A DNA stretch of 64,000 nucleotides from Leptidea sinapis (GCF_905404315.1 NC_066280.1:14021001-14085000), one strand, 5' to 3'; shown: positions 52,005 to 62,989, numbered from the stretch's first letter. Notes: generated by a model from the letters alone, not told the origin. Translations and numbers: made by a program.

Positions 52005-53261
52005 CCTAGGTAACACTGAAAATGTTTAGAAAATGAAAAACGGCTTAAAATAGAAAGTTGCCAATACTTTTATTGTTTTTCGAATTAATCTCCGTTTCTT
52101 TCTACACATCGTCGCATTCGAACCACTGAGAAAAGCAGTGGGCCCATTCTTCCTTTGGGGTCTCTTCTATGGGATTTCGTACGCTTTCACCGCATCTTCA
52201 GGATTCGTAAAGCCTCGAATTTTATCTTTAGTTCTTGGGAATAAATAAAAGTCGCGGGGCGCCAGGTCAGCACTCTATGGCGGATGACTCATTATCTCGA
52301 CACCTGCCATAGTCAAATATACAACAGTCCGTTTTGCGGAGTGCGCTGAAGCATTGTCGGGGTGAAGGAGGATCCTGCTTCGAGAGAATTTTTTCCCAGA
52401 CAACAGGCAAACAGCGATTGACATACCAGTCTGTAGTAACTGTCCTTCCATCTTCTAGCAGAACTGTCGCGAAATGACCTTTCCGACCAAAGAATGAGGC
52501 AATCATCTTTTTCCTTGACTTCTTCCTTTCTTTACCTTAGTTGGCCGATCTTTAAAGGAAACACCCACTGACCTGATTGTCTTTTGGTTTCGGGTTCGTA
52601 GCAATATATCCAGCTTTTAACACCTGTGACTATGTCAAATACAGCATTTGAGTCACCGCCGTTGAACTTATCTAACATTTGGCGACACCAGTCCATGCGA
52701 AGGTGCCTCTGGTCGTCGGTTAAAGTATGGGAAATCCATCTGGTACAAAGCTTCCTGACGCCTAAATGTTCGTGTAATATTTTTTGAACTTGACTGATTC
52801 CAATGTCTAGGCTTGCTCGTATCTGCTGATAGGTCACTCTCTTATCTTCCTCTATCATGCGTCGCACAGCACTGATGTTATATTCAGTAGTCGCTGTTAA
52901 AGGTCGTCCCTCACGCGGATCATTATTGAGATTGCTACGTCCACGCTTAAACTCGTTAAACCAATTGTAACGAGATGGGGCTTCAATAAGAAATGCTAAT
53001 CGCATCCTATCATAGCTTTGTTGTTGAGGAAGCCCACAACGAAAGTCATAATAAATCATTGACCGAAAATTTTCTCGCGTTAGGTTCATTTTCACGTGTA
53101 ACAAGAATTTTAGATTTGTCGCCAATTCACAAAAACAAATGAGAAATGAATGCAATATACTACATTAGGTTACCAAAGAGTTCTAAAATTGAAATTCAAA
53201 AAAGTTTTCACTATCAATGTTTCTAACTGGCCAGTTCCAAACATTTTCAGTGTTACCCACG
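52005..53261 (-). mobile_element. mariner-type transposon 2 in the lowfat intron
   Basis: The terminal repeats are CCTAGGTAACACTGAAAATG and, from the minus strand, CGTGGGTAACACTGAAAATG. TA flanks both ends (52003-52004 and 53262-53263). It is 1257 bp long. The right end is 20 bp from the 5' splice donor of the last lowfat intron (donor GT at 53282-53283). The transposase runs in the same direction as the host gene. Confidence 0.93.
52080..53088 (-). pseudogene. mariner transposase 2, first catalytic Asp lost
   Basis: The start MNLTRENFRSMIYYDFRCGL (ATG at about 53088) begins an open stretch through NWFNEFKRGRSNLNNDPREG RP, VTYQQIRASLDIGISQVQKI (second HTH) and WISHTLTDDQRHLRMDWCRQ to GVKSWIYCYEPE. 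In active mariners this last motif is GDES/TW, so the first catalytic aspartate is replaced by valine and the glutamate by lysine. A frame change at about 52532 leads to KKMIASFFGRKGHFATVLLE, an HDNASAHSAK-like stretch, and SADLAPRDFYLF with the third aspartate kept. The C-terminus has further shifts. It is inactive. Confidence 0.9.
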
Positions 53262-53283
53262 TATATTCTTTGATTTTCTTTAC

Positions 53284-53477
53284 CTAAACGCCGCAATCCC
53301 GGCACTCGAGTCCTGATGATGCGGGGTGGCGTCTCCCCCGAAGGAAGCCCTCGCCTCCGCGACCGCCTTCTCTATGAAGGGCTCCGATATCCGGCGGGAC
53401 TCATGCTCGTTGAAAACACTATTCATCAGTGCTATTTTCGCTGCACTTCGCCTCGCTTCAGCTTTTGTTGGACAATT
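53284..53477 (-). CDS. lft: lowfat / LIX1 homologue, internal exon
   Basis: The acceptor TACTCTTTCAG precedes codons NCPTKAEARRSAAKIALMNS, VFNEHESRRISEPFIEKAVA and EARASFGGD, ending SSAGIAAF plus two bases of an Arg codon at a GTAAAG donor. This is the second half of the double-stranded-RNA-binding-like fold proposed for LIX1 proteins, with the conserved CPTKAEARR-AAKIALMNSVFNE-SRRI block. The exon is 194 bp (phase 0 in, phase 2 out) and joins exactly to 47789. The downstream intron carries mariner 2 only 20 bp from the donor. Confidence 0.93.
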
Positions 53478-53525
53478 CTGAAAGAGTAGTAAAGTGTTAT
53501 CTAAATTACGATAATATTTAATTTA

Positions 53526-53830
53526 AGGTTCCGTAGCCATATGGCATAAAACATAACCCTAATAGATTCGTTATGTCTGTCTGTCCGTCCGTATATCGCA
53601 GCCACATTTTTCCGAAACTATAAGAACTATATTGTAGTAACTTGGTAAGTAGATGTATTCGATGAACCGCATTAAGATTTTCACACAGAAATTGAAAAAA
53701 AAAATAACAAAATTTTAGGGATCCCCATACTAAGAACTGAAAATAAATCGGTATCTATGGATAGGTGTTCAAAAATGATAATGACTTTTCTTATATAATT
53801 TTTTTCTGAACTGAATAGTTTGCGCGAGAG
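53526..53830 (+). repeat. Interspersed repeat G, 3'-truncated copy
   Basis: GGTTCCGTAGCCATATGGCA, GTCTGTCTGTCCGTCCGTAT and TTGCGCGAGAGAATATGTAG. It lies 48 bp upstream of the acceptor of the 53284-53477 exon, antisense to lowfat. Confidence 0.8.
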
Positions 53831-54721
53831 AATATGTAGAAATATTTCTTAGCTAAGAGTTAATAGACGTATATTTGAGAAAATTAAAAACTCGAAAAGA
53901 GGAAATTCAAAAAATTTTGTCTTAGGGGCCGTATACTATATCACACGTTTAAGGGGGAGCTCAAAAGCTATATGACGTCATATGTTAAAAACGAAAATAC
54001 AAAAACTAGAAAGATATGAGTAAACCAAAAAATTAAAAATACTACGAACTCGGTCTTATGTAGGTCCAACTCTTTGGCGAGTACACACTCGCTGCCCAGT
54101 GTTTTGAAAAAAAAAGTACAAAATAAAATGTCACGACACACCAGAGAGAGAGTATCAGTCAGCATTGACATAAGTGTCCAATTGTGACAAGGATTATCAA
54201 AAAACCATATTTGTATGACGTAACTTATGCATAAAAAGAATGATCAAACTTTTACAACAAGTGGACGCTAATCTTCAATTAGATGAAGATAGCATGAGAA
54301 TTGAGAACAGTTTGCGACTCCGAGCGTCAGCAACTGACACCAGATGACGTCAGCACTCAGCACCAATTAGCAATGAGTCATCAACATCGTGTCGAGAGTC
54401 GAGACAGACAGACGGTGAATGAACCGCTAATAGTAATATATCGCCTAACAACACGCTTTATATGCTAAATCATCGGCAATTATCCACGATTCGAACGGCT
54501 TTATAGAAATTACAAATTGCTTCAATCCGTTATGGGTTTATAAGTAGCGCGGGTATCTACCAATATTATAAATGGGACTGGCAATTTTGTAACTTTTTGT
54601 ATGCGATAATATTTTAAAGGTGATCGGAAAATAGTATATTTTACTAGCATTCACAATGTTATTTTATAAAATTACTAAAGTAATACCATTTTCAAACATG
54701 ATCAAGCATACATAAAAGTCA
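53831..54721. other. Intronic sequence, no gene recognised
   Basis: TGACGTCA-like motifs recur at 53976, 54347 and elsewhere. I see no coding region. Confidence 0.35.
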
Positions 54722-55110
54722 AAGTCATAGTTTTTATTTACATAAACATGTTAAATTGATGTTACATAAATATTATTAAGTATATGTTTGCCACATTTAT
54801 GACGTGCAAATTTTACAAAATACATTTCTGAATCATTAGATACAATAATATCAATTTAACAAAAGATTAGTAGCAGTATTATTTATTAATATTAAATTAT
54901 TAAAGAAAAATGTCAAGTTTTTAATTGATAATATTCGTCTAATGAATATAAGCAGTTTTTAATAAGGTATATTTTCAATTTAGACGAGAAATTCCTATTT
55001 GACGATACCTCTCTTATTATCTTTGGGATGTGATTATAAATTTTTATGTACATACAAAAACAGTTTCTCTGAAATAATGTAGTAACATTAAAACAAGATA
55101 ACTATAACTT
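54722..55110 (-). mobile_element. LINE E 3' end
   Basis: The minus strand ends TAAAAACTATGACTTTGACT T, a simple-repeat LINE tail like that of LINE D (GACTATGACTATG). Upstream are decayed coding scraps of a jockey-group C-terminus. The 3' end lies at 54722. Confidence 0.5.
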
Positions 55111-55139
55111 GACCTTATGACGTTACGGTAGATAATTGA

Positions 55140-55530
55140 AATATCCGGATAGCATAAAAAATTTGGCCGAGTATGGTTAATTTGCTCCTAAGAATTGTAG
55201 AGTTCCGTTACTTTGTCATGGATCCCATAGTCAGAACCTAACCAAACTCTCACCAAACTACCTTTGAAGTATATCCTTTACAATAAAAAAGAATCATCGA
55301 AATCGGTTGGCGCGATATTGAGTACTTCGTAAATTTGTCGCGCACATACTTATAGCAAATTTAAGACTTTTATGGTTATCTCATGGATACCATCTGGACC
55401 AAATTGGACCACACGGAAAGCACCAGCTTTCAAATAAATAAAGAATGATCAAAATCGGTTCACCCAGTCGAAAGGGTAGAATAGTGAAGTGAAACATAAA
55501 GAAAACATACCGATGAATTAAGAACGAAGA
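55140..55530 (-). repeat. Interspersed repeat H, copy 3
   Basis: ATCGGTTCACCCAGTCGAAA, CTCATGGATACCATCTGGAC and CACACGGAAAGCACCAGCTT on the plus strand match the inverse of 27270-27420. A second, diverged GAATCATCGAAATCGGTTGG segment lies at 55290-55310. Confidence 0.7.
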
Positions 55531-56020
55531 GTCGGTTAAAAATGTAAACATTTTATTTATTGTTTTAATCATTATATTGAAACCATATTTGACCGTAAAT
55601 ATAATGTTATGAGTTTTAGATTAATTCAAAATGAACTTAAAAAATACACTAACCACACAAACAGGAAAACCATGATATATACATAGGAAACAGTGTATCG
55701 CATTTCGGTAAAAAACTAGTTTTTTTTACTACTATCAAGTGTCAAGCTTGCTTTATGTTGTACCTAATTACTGGCCTAAAAACTTCTTTTAACGGCAAGG
55801 CAAAAACACACATATGAATGTCATAGTTATTTTACCATTTAACATAACTTAGAAAAAGTTGAGCGTTACGAACGAAAAGCGGCTATTCTTTTAAATCAAC
55901 ATTTATCTTCAGATATTTACAAACTACTTGATATTATAGACGTAGGTCTATTCATTTGAAAAAGTCAGTAGTGCCTTAACCCAAAACAGTAAGATACGAT
56001 AACAGAAGAATGATAACAAT

Positions 56021-56880
56021 ATGAAATTTGAGGAAAAATTCGGCGCAAGTTTTCGAGACCATATAAAATTGTTTTGGAAACTCGTGAATGAAGTGCGGGG
56101 CAAAAATATGAACACATCGATGAATGTGATTAGGAATAAACGAGGTGAGACCTCACCTCGTTCGTTCATGACCATGAATGAAGAAAGTATGAGCTTATCC
56201 GAAAAAGACAAAGATAAGTGCAATAGAGCAGAAAGATATGTTTATGGACCCGAGTGATGACATTGAAATGGATGACATTATAAAAGCGTTAAAAGGTGAT
56301 CGAGTGACAAATAGGCCTACTGCATCGCAGTTTTAATCTATGTTAGAAACAGGGCCAAATACCAGATGATTGGACAAAGGCTGTGACTGTCCCAATTGCA
56401 TCAAATGATGGACTGCTTAGACAAGAGTTTTAAAGCGAAAGGTTTGAAAGTGAAAGCAAGAATGACGAAAGTGAGTATATTTGAGAAGGATAAAAGTTTG
56501 ACTGATTGTAATAATACGATTGAAGATAAAAGGGTAGAACAAGTTACAGAATTTGTATATTTGGATAACATGTGAGAGAGACGGAAGATGTGAAGGAGAT
56601 ATTGAAAAGAGAGTGACTGCGGGGAACTGTGTGAATGGAGTGCTGAATGCCTTTATGAACGGCTAGACTGTGCCAAAAAGAGGAATGAATGGTGGTTCAT
56701 AATGGAGTGCTTGTCGCCACGTTTGATATACGGAAGTGAGAGTTAGGTATGGGAGAAGACTCATAACAGCAGAATTAACGCAGTTTGGATGCAATCACTA
56801 GTATTATGTGTGGGTTAGACTATTTTAATGGAATTCCGAATGCGGTTATACGAGGGCGCTGCGATATTCATTTTTCAGTT
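56021..56880 (+). pseudogene. Degenerate RTE-type LINE, endonuclease-RT linker and C-terminus
   Basis: The ATG frame at 56021 reads MKFEEKFGASFRDHIKLFWK, LVNEVRGKN, MNVIRNKRGE. Shifted frames then give ALKALKGD-ATGLDG-type sequence (about 56280), VKARMTKVSIFEKDKSLTDC, RVEQVTEFVYLDNM (about 56535-56575), GDIEKRVTAGNCVNGVLNAF and TP-LIYGSES-type sequence. This is the order of RTE polymerases before and after the palm. The catalytic YADD region itself is deleted (between about 56340 and 56440). There are many stops. It lies antisense in the lowfat intron. Confidence 0.75.
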
Positions 56881-56984
56881 AAAAAACTATTAGGCATAAC
56901 ATTTTAATACTATTAAAAACAGCTGGTCAAGTCGCGAGAAGAAAAGGTTCCAAGATTTATTCATGTTTACTTATTTACCTTGTA

Positions 56985-57040
56985 GGGAGTAGCGCCCAAA
57001 TAGTCCACAAATATGCTTGAAATGTGATAAAATGGGTCAC
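56985..57040 (+). other. Possible CCHC zinc-knuckle scrap
   Basis: The frame gives CPNSPQICLKCDKMGHRG and a stop. C-x2-C-x4-H is the first part of a nucleocapsid-type zinc knuckle, but the last cysteine is missing. It may be a gag/ORF1 remnant. Confidence 0.3.
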
Positions 57041-57621
57041 AGAGGCTAACTGAATCTAGTATGCAGCCCAATATGGAATGTATTGGAGGCCTACATCACT
57101 TTTATAAAACAAAGGCTTACAGGGTGTAAATGTGTATAAATGAAGAAATTCATGATGCCCATGAAAACGCATCGACCAACTTCGTTATATTTTCAGAAAG
57201 AAATGAACCACCCTACGATGCCAACAAAAGCAATGATGTTGATATTGCTAAAAACATTGATAAGCATAACGATGTACGTACTATCAGGCTAATGCAAACC
57301 TCCATTAACAGTTGTGAACGGTCAGTTGCTACGTCGGCTTCATAGCACTTAAACGTTTACATACGTGTTTACAATGAGATACTAAAGTTTATCTAAGAGG
57401 TTTTTACGTATCTATTATCGCATAATTTTTATTACTCCAGTAAGTTTAATCTTCTTTTTACCATTTCTGTTTCTTACTTTACATTGCCTACTTTGTTTCT
57501 TACTTCAGAAATATTAGCAAAAATCTCTAAATCTCTTTAAGCCTTTTCGATGTCATAATATCTAGCAAATATTTTCAATAACAGAATAGTTTGAAAAATA
57601 ATAAAGCAGCAGTAATATTAC
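57041..57621. other. Intronic sequence with an unrecognised 71-codon frame
   Basis: 57130-57345 (+) is open, starting MCINEEIHDAHENASTNFVI, with no motif I know. The rest is AT-rich. Confidence 0.35.
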
Positions 57622-57812
57622 CTGAAAGCTCCCAAAGCATGCTCCCCCTGGCAAAGTGACGTAACAGACATATGGTGGATGTGCCGAGGGCACTGACTCG
57701 TAGATGACCAGAGCGCTACTGCCTGCACCGGCTGTGCCATTTCTCTGCGCCTTCATCTGCCAGAACTCCTGAAGAGCCTCCACAACGTTTACGGTGGATA
57801 ACACACCATCCG
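57622..57812 (-). CDS. lft: lowfat / LIX1 homologue, most upstream exon found
   Basis: The acceptor TATATATTTTCAG is followed by two bases completing a codon from a missing upstream exon, then DGVLSTVNVVEALQEFWQMK, AQRNGTAG, ALVIYESVPSAHPPYVCYVT and LPGGACFGSFQ, ending at a CAG|GTAATA donor. These are signature blocks of the LIX1/lowfat family (VNVVEALQEFWQMK, ALV-YE-VPS--PPYVCYVTLPGG-CFGSFQ). The exon is 191 bp and joins in phase 0 to the exon at 53477. Before the first base here the family normally has some 20-40 more residues. Their exon was not found between 57813 and 64000. Confidence 0.93.
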
Positions 57813-58254
57813 CTGAAAATATATATTTCCTTAGTACATTGCTTTTAAACTATTTAATATAGAATAGTGGAGAGGATAATAAGCCACTTAAAATACAGCG
57901 TTTCCTATAAACTGTCGACAAACCATAATTGCTCCTACCAGAATTGAATTTTTGGTCAGAAGTGATGGTCAATTGCTTCACACCTACTATTTTTACTGTA
58001 TTGTGAGTGCATTCTTGCGCATATAATTAAATGGCTAAAAGGATCAGATCGCATTGTACTGCAAAAGCTGATTTTTCGTGGAATTTGTATCTTTAATGGT
58101 CGGGTGAATTCGTGCTTCGCAAATATTTCATTTGAAACATCGGTAATAAAGAACTATATACTAAGAAAAAGTTAGTTTAAAGACTTGTCTTTATCCGAAT
58201 GAGAACAGAGGTTACAAAGTTATCTATAGCAGGCCTAGGATGAAATGATCACAG
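57813..58254. other. Intron or upstream region of lowfat
   Basis: AT-rich sequence without a recognisable exon. Confidence 0.35.
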
Positions 58255-58335
58255 CAACGCTTGCTAATTGCTTAAACAGCGGTGATCACTCTCCGTCAGG
58301 TAGCATGGTAGAATTCTTATAACTCCACAAAAAAA
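58255..58335 (+). mobile_element. LINE B 3' tail scrap
   Basis: AACAGCGGTGATCACTCTCC, GTCAGGTAGC...TCCACAAAAAAAAA matches the last 70 bp of LINE B with divergence. Confidence 0.5.
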
Positions 58336-58824
58336 AATGATCGTCCACAAATCACAAATGGCAATAACATGACAAAAGTTTAAACTGTGATCGGTTTTGA
58401 CACATTTTTTATATATATTTTTCAAGGGAAAGCCAAATAGATCACGTAATATCCATAAAACATTTTCGGGAAGGGTCCGGTTTCAAAGTTGTTATGAAAA
58501 AATTCCGAGGCATTTCAGGGATATATATTTCGCAGAAAGGTGTTCGAGTTAACGCATAAATATCTTTCCCTTCCTTAATTAAATTGAGGGCCAAATTATT
58601 TTCTTGTTACACAGTAAATGCGACGTGGAACGATGATTTGTTTTTCCCGCAAATGTTTTGTTCGTTTACGTCTTCTTATCAAGGTAGCGCATTTAATAAA
58701 GAATATTGGACCAGATTTTTTTTATGTTTTGGTGTTAAATTAACAGTATTTTTACTAGTAAAGAAAAACTGGAATTTGTTTTTTTTTGGAATAACATAGC
58801 TTTACCACTTATTACTTACAATTT

Positions 58825-58990
58825 GTAATGTTTTTAAAGTGATAATCCTCAATTCTGGGATTAATTGCAACACAACGAACACGAGAGGTCGCGGGTTCGT
58901 GTCGCGCATCGTTCATAAAATTTTGTTTTCAGTTTTATCATATTTTGCAAATATTATCTTATCTTGCAAATAAAGATGATTTAATTTGAT
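58825..58990 (+). repeat. tRNA-like family, 3' half copy
   Basis: GTTTTTAAAGTGATAATCCT, GGTCGCGGGTTCGTGTCGCG, CATCGTTCATAAAATTTTGT then TTTCAGTTTTATC. This is the right-arm configuration of 3319-3380 without the D-arm half. Confidence 0.6.
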
Positions 58991-59042
58991 TTATTTGTGT
59001 AACTTATTATTATCTAATGTACTGCTTATTATCTTATCATCA

Positions 59043-59240
59043 AGGCTATGGAATGAGCTTTCTTGTGTGGTGTTTCCAGGAGGAATATGATACCCATCTT
59101 AAAAAAACGAGCGTTCACTTTTCTAAAGGGCCGGCAAGGCTCCTGTGATTCCTTTGGTGTTGCAAGAAAATGTGGACGGCGATGATCAATTAATATCAGA
59201 TGACCCATACGCTTATTTGTCCTCTCTTCTATAGAAAAAG
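59043..59240 (+). mobile_element. LINE B 3' end, plus copy
   Basis: CTATGGAATGAGCTTTCTTG, GGGCCGGCAAGGCTCCTGTG and GGCGATGATCAATTAATATC to TCTATAGAAAAAG. It is a diverged copy. Confidence 0.75.
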
Positions 59241-59319
59241 GCCATAACTCTGTTAGTAGGGGAAATAAGTGTCCCTTGCTGTATATATTTTTGTTTTTTT
59301 TTGCGCTCCTTTTTGAAGG

Positions 59320-59640
59320 AACCATGTCATGTGGTCCAGGAAACACCACTCAAGGAAGCACTTTTCACAGCTTTGTAGTACTTGGAAGAAAGCTCCTTGA
59401 AAATGGCACTGTGGAGGACCGCAACACATTCAGATGGTGCGTATAATATCCTAATTTGTGGCGTGTTGTGCGAAGGTATAATTTGGCGGCAGGAATCAGA
59501 TGAAACAGCGCTTCGGAACACTCCCCGTGATAAATGCGTTAGAAGACACACAATAAAGCGACGTCTTTACGCAACGCCAAGAGATCCAGCCGTTTACAGA
59601 GCACTCAGTCCCAGATAATTCGAGCTGCTCTGCGTTGCAC
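59320..59640 (-). pseudogene. LINE B C-terminal fragment, minus copy
   Basis: Minus-strand frames read LRRDVASLLCVF-type, HLSRGVFRSAVSSDSCRQII (out-of-frame version of YHGECSEELF-LIP) and TTKLWKVL-type. The two LINE B pieces at 59043 and 59320 are arranged tail to tail. The minus piece lacks its own 3' tail. Confidence 0.75.
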
Positions 59641-60637
59641 GCGGAGGTTTAAAAATTATCTTTATCGTTGTGTTATTAAATAAACTATTCATGAATTACA
59701 ATTCGAAAGAGCTTTCCAAAGAGTTAAAAAAATAAAAATCTAGTCTGAGTCAAATTTGATGATAGATACTTCAAGTCCTTATCATGTAATTGTTAAATTT
59801 AACTTGTTACCTCTCTTTCTCTACGCGGTTTCAAAACCGTTGAGAAGGGTTTTGACAGATAAACTGACAAACAGACAACGAAATGATTATAATATAAGGA
59901 TTTTTTTTGATTCTGCTTGATTTTTATCCTCTTTGCGGTTCTCAAAAATATTATTTAACGAAAAACCTTGTCATAGAACGGTCTTCTTTCGACGGTATTA
60001 TTTTGTTTGCGATGCAAAAAATGAAGATATATTGTGTCGTTGTAAAGCAGCATAAGCGACAATACTTAAATAGCTTCGGGTGACTCGATGGCCCGTATTT
60101 ACTTCAACTATGAAAACAATTTTTGCCAAAATATTTGAAGATAAACGAAATATTTACTAAGGTATTTTTTAAAGTAGTTTGACGATTCCGCCCAATAGTG
60201 AACAAGTCTTAAATTCACTCTTATAGGCACTCCTCACATTCATATTATATGAGATCTGATTAAAATGTCCGTGCTTTGTGTGTGCTCTATGCTACTATTT
60301 TCCCTTTCTGAGCGTGCGTCCGTACAGAATGGGTCGCTATCAGGCTTGCCCTGCATGTTACAGTATGACAACTCCCTCTGTTATCCCTACTTAAACATTT
60401 TATTGAGATAAAGCCTTTAGTTGCGAATGCTACGGGTAACTGCTAGTTATACATAAAACGACAGAGGTTTTCATTTCTGCGCGCATAACGGAAACGATGC
60501 TGGATAGATATAAATTAAGTTTTAAAAGTTGAATGCCTTAGACAGTTGGACACCCTTATCTAAAATTTTATCTTCATTTAATATGAAGTTATTAAAGTTT
60601 TAAGAAACAATTATTTTTAAAAGCATTTCGTGAAGTT
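59641..60637. other. No gene recognised
   Basis: A GTTGAGAAGGGTTTTGACAG, ACAAACAGACAACGAAATGA segment near 59840 looks repeat-derived. The rest is featureless. Confidence 0.4.
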
Positions 60638-60938
60638 GACCAGTGGGAAGCTCCTGCACTGGATGCCGGCTAGATTATGGGTAGTAAAATGGCGCCTATT
60701 TATGCCGTGAAGCAGTAACGTGTAAGCATTACTGTATCGGAGTCGTAGCTAGTGGAATTGCTGGCCAAATAAGATTTAACATCTTATGTCTCAAGGTGAC
60801 GAGCGCAGTTGTAGTGCCGCTCAGAATTTTTGGGTATTTCAAGAATCCTGAGCGGCACTGCATTGTAATAGGCAGGGCGCATCAATTACCATCAGCTGAA
60901 CTTCCTGTTCGTCTCGCCCCTTATTGTCATAAAAAAAA
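60638..60938 (+). repeat. Hairpin-rich SINE-like repeat, copy 9
   Basis: GACCAGTGGGAAGCTCC to TATTGTCATAAAAAAAA. The main hairpin is 60813-60824 (AGTGCCGCTCAG) with 60848-60859 (CTGAGCGGCACT). It extends inward through AATTTTTG/CAAGAATC to about 20 pairs with one mismatch. Confidence 0.9.
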
Positions 60939-61111
60939 GTTACTAAGCTCAGTCATTTGTACGCGGATATAGTCGTGTGTATCAGCAAATTTGTAATCAT
61001 TTGTACGAATAACGACTTTAAACCCTTAAAAAATAAACTTCTGCAAGAAAATACACATTATGTTACATTTTAACTTACTATACTACAAGTATTGTACGTT
61101 AAATGCGATTA

Positions 61112-61457
61112 TCTATACTAATATTATAAAGCTGCAGTGTTTGTTTGTTTGTTTGAACGCGCTAATCTCTGGTACTACTGGTCCGATTTGAATGATTCTT
61201 TCAGTGTTGGGTCGTCCATTTATTGGGGAAGGTTATAGGCTATGTTTTTTTTTTCAAAATTTGGGATCCGTAGTAAAATTGCTATTTTGTAACACAAGGT
61301 GTAAAATCGAAAACCTATTTTTGCGTGTGCTGCAAAAACTATTGACAATAGAACAAAATGATGTACAGGCTATAATATAGACAATATTTTATTACTTATA
61401 AAACTATCGCGTGAATTATACTTTATATGGAAAAACAACGTTTGCCGGGTCAGCTAG
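61112..61457 (+). mobile_element. Helitron-like non-autonomous element
   Basis: It begins TCTATACTAATATTATAAAG after an A and ends CCGGGTCAGCTAG before a T. TC...CTAG ends inserted between A and T are the Helitron signature. The interior GTTTGTTTGTTTGAACGCGC, TAATCTCTGGTACTACTGG is a phrase I know from lepidopteran repeats (recall). No clear 3' hairpin precedes CTAG, which weakens the Helitron call. It is 346 bp with no ORF. Confidence 0.6.
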
Positions 61458-61794
61458 TCTTACTATAAAATGTTTCAAATAATATTTCAATCCATTATTT
61501 TAGTACAGGAGATCACTGACCGAAACGGCAAAAAAATATATGTAACATAATTTAATATAGTGTTCTCATAATCCCATAGCTTCACTATTATAAGTTTTCG
61601 CACGATTTTCACTCGCCTCTTGAGAGTAGAAAGTTGGACGCCTCGCCATCTTTTTCTATTCATAACATTTTCTTGTCACTATTTTATTTTGAGCGATTCT
61701 TGAGATCGAAGTATCGTAACAATGAAATTACTTATACATTGAATGGATGTATATGCCGTAGGTATATTTTTAAAGCCGTGATATTTCAATTACA

Positions 61795-61885
61795 TATTAT
61801 AGTGATATTATAATTAAACGATAGATTGTCAATCGACTTTATTTCTTACAATTTAACGGCCAGACCGCAGTCAGAACGAGGTCTT
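61795..61885 (+). repeat. Short repeat shared with 47875-47960
   Basis: GTGATATTATAATTAAACGA, TAGATTGTCAATCGACTTTA and ACAATTTAACGGCCAGACCG. The following GTCTTGAAACGTCGGGATAA also recurs at 8587-8606. Confidence 0.6.
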
Positions 61886-61959
61886 GAAACGTCGGGATAA
61901 CTAAAATAATAATAAAAGTGTTACCTTAACGCAAAAGTCTAATGTCAAAAGAGTTACAA

Positions 61960-62290
61960 TTCCACGCGTTTATACCTTCAAAAAGTTAAACGATTTATTT
62001 CAGCCAGCATAAACATGCAGATTTTGCGATTTAAAAACGCGTGAGCAAGTCACGTAGAGTTGGCCGTAGGAAAACATGGCATGCCCAAATGTATGCTTCT
62101 TTTAAGTTTTGACCCTGCCATTTGTTGATAGTCATTGAAAATGCAAATTGAATTGCAGGCGTTTAAAATTAATAACTTCAGCTCCACCTGCAGCCGTCCG
62201 GTCGCCCGCAAGCCTATCCCACCGGACCGCACCACAATATTGCGCACTCGGTTGTTTATCGTTATCGTCATTACTATTAAAATTATTGTT
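61960..62290 (-). pseudogene. Helitron-type helicase C-terminal relic
   Basis: One minus-strand frame reads FSMTINKWQGQNLKEA, the conserved FAMTINK-QGQ(T/S)L motif of PIF1/Helitron helicases. The adjacent frame gives LGMPCF then PT-NST, where LE-P-FSHGQLYVA-SRV is expected. Upstream VRNIVVRSGG...KLLILNACNS is frame-disturbed. The motif is specific enough for a helicase relic. The attribution to Helitron rather than host PIF1 rests on the repeat copy at 22085 and the decay. Confidence 0.5.
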
Positions 62291-62989
62291 CGAATAATGT
62301 AGTAAAGACAGAGATTATCTACTTTGGTATGTAAGCTATATTATTGTAAAGTTTCAATAAAATTCATTTAGTAAATTTCTCGTGAAATATCTTTTTAAGA
62401 ATCTTTTAAAACGAGATAATAAGAAGTAGGTATTTCTCAATTACTAACAATTCTATTACCTTCCTAAAATTTGTACTTGATTATATTTAAAACATGGTGC
62501 CTGACTTATCTTAAAGATGATTAGAACCAGGTTTATTAGCTGTGTGCCCTAACAGGGCCATTACTTCTTGCTTGTTATTGCCATTACAATCACAGTGTTG
62601 CCATTAACGTGTGCTATTAACAGTTTACGATCGACAAGTAACACTAATCACCAAAGTGACTAGACTTCAAAGTAAATTACGCCGCGGTCACCCGATTGGT
62701 CAAATATTTATGGCAAATTGTTTCAAGGCTTTTAAATCAAATGCCCGGGTCAGTTGTTGAGAGAAGTTACGTACGAGGCATGCATTTTAAGTTTATCCCT
62801 CAGCAGAATTTTGCGCGTTAATTATTAAAATTAACATTCATTACTTGAAATTACTTACAAATCAAATCTTATAACTATGACTAACATGCTATGATTAAAT
62901 TAAATTAAAACAATCATTTCGAGGAACTATACTCGCACTTTTTCCGTGTTGGATTCTTAAAAGTTATAATTTCTTTTTTATATTATCGC
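62291..62989. other. No gene recognised
   Basis: AT-rich. Nothing supportable. Confidence 0.4.
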
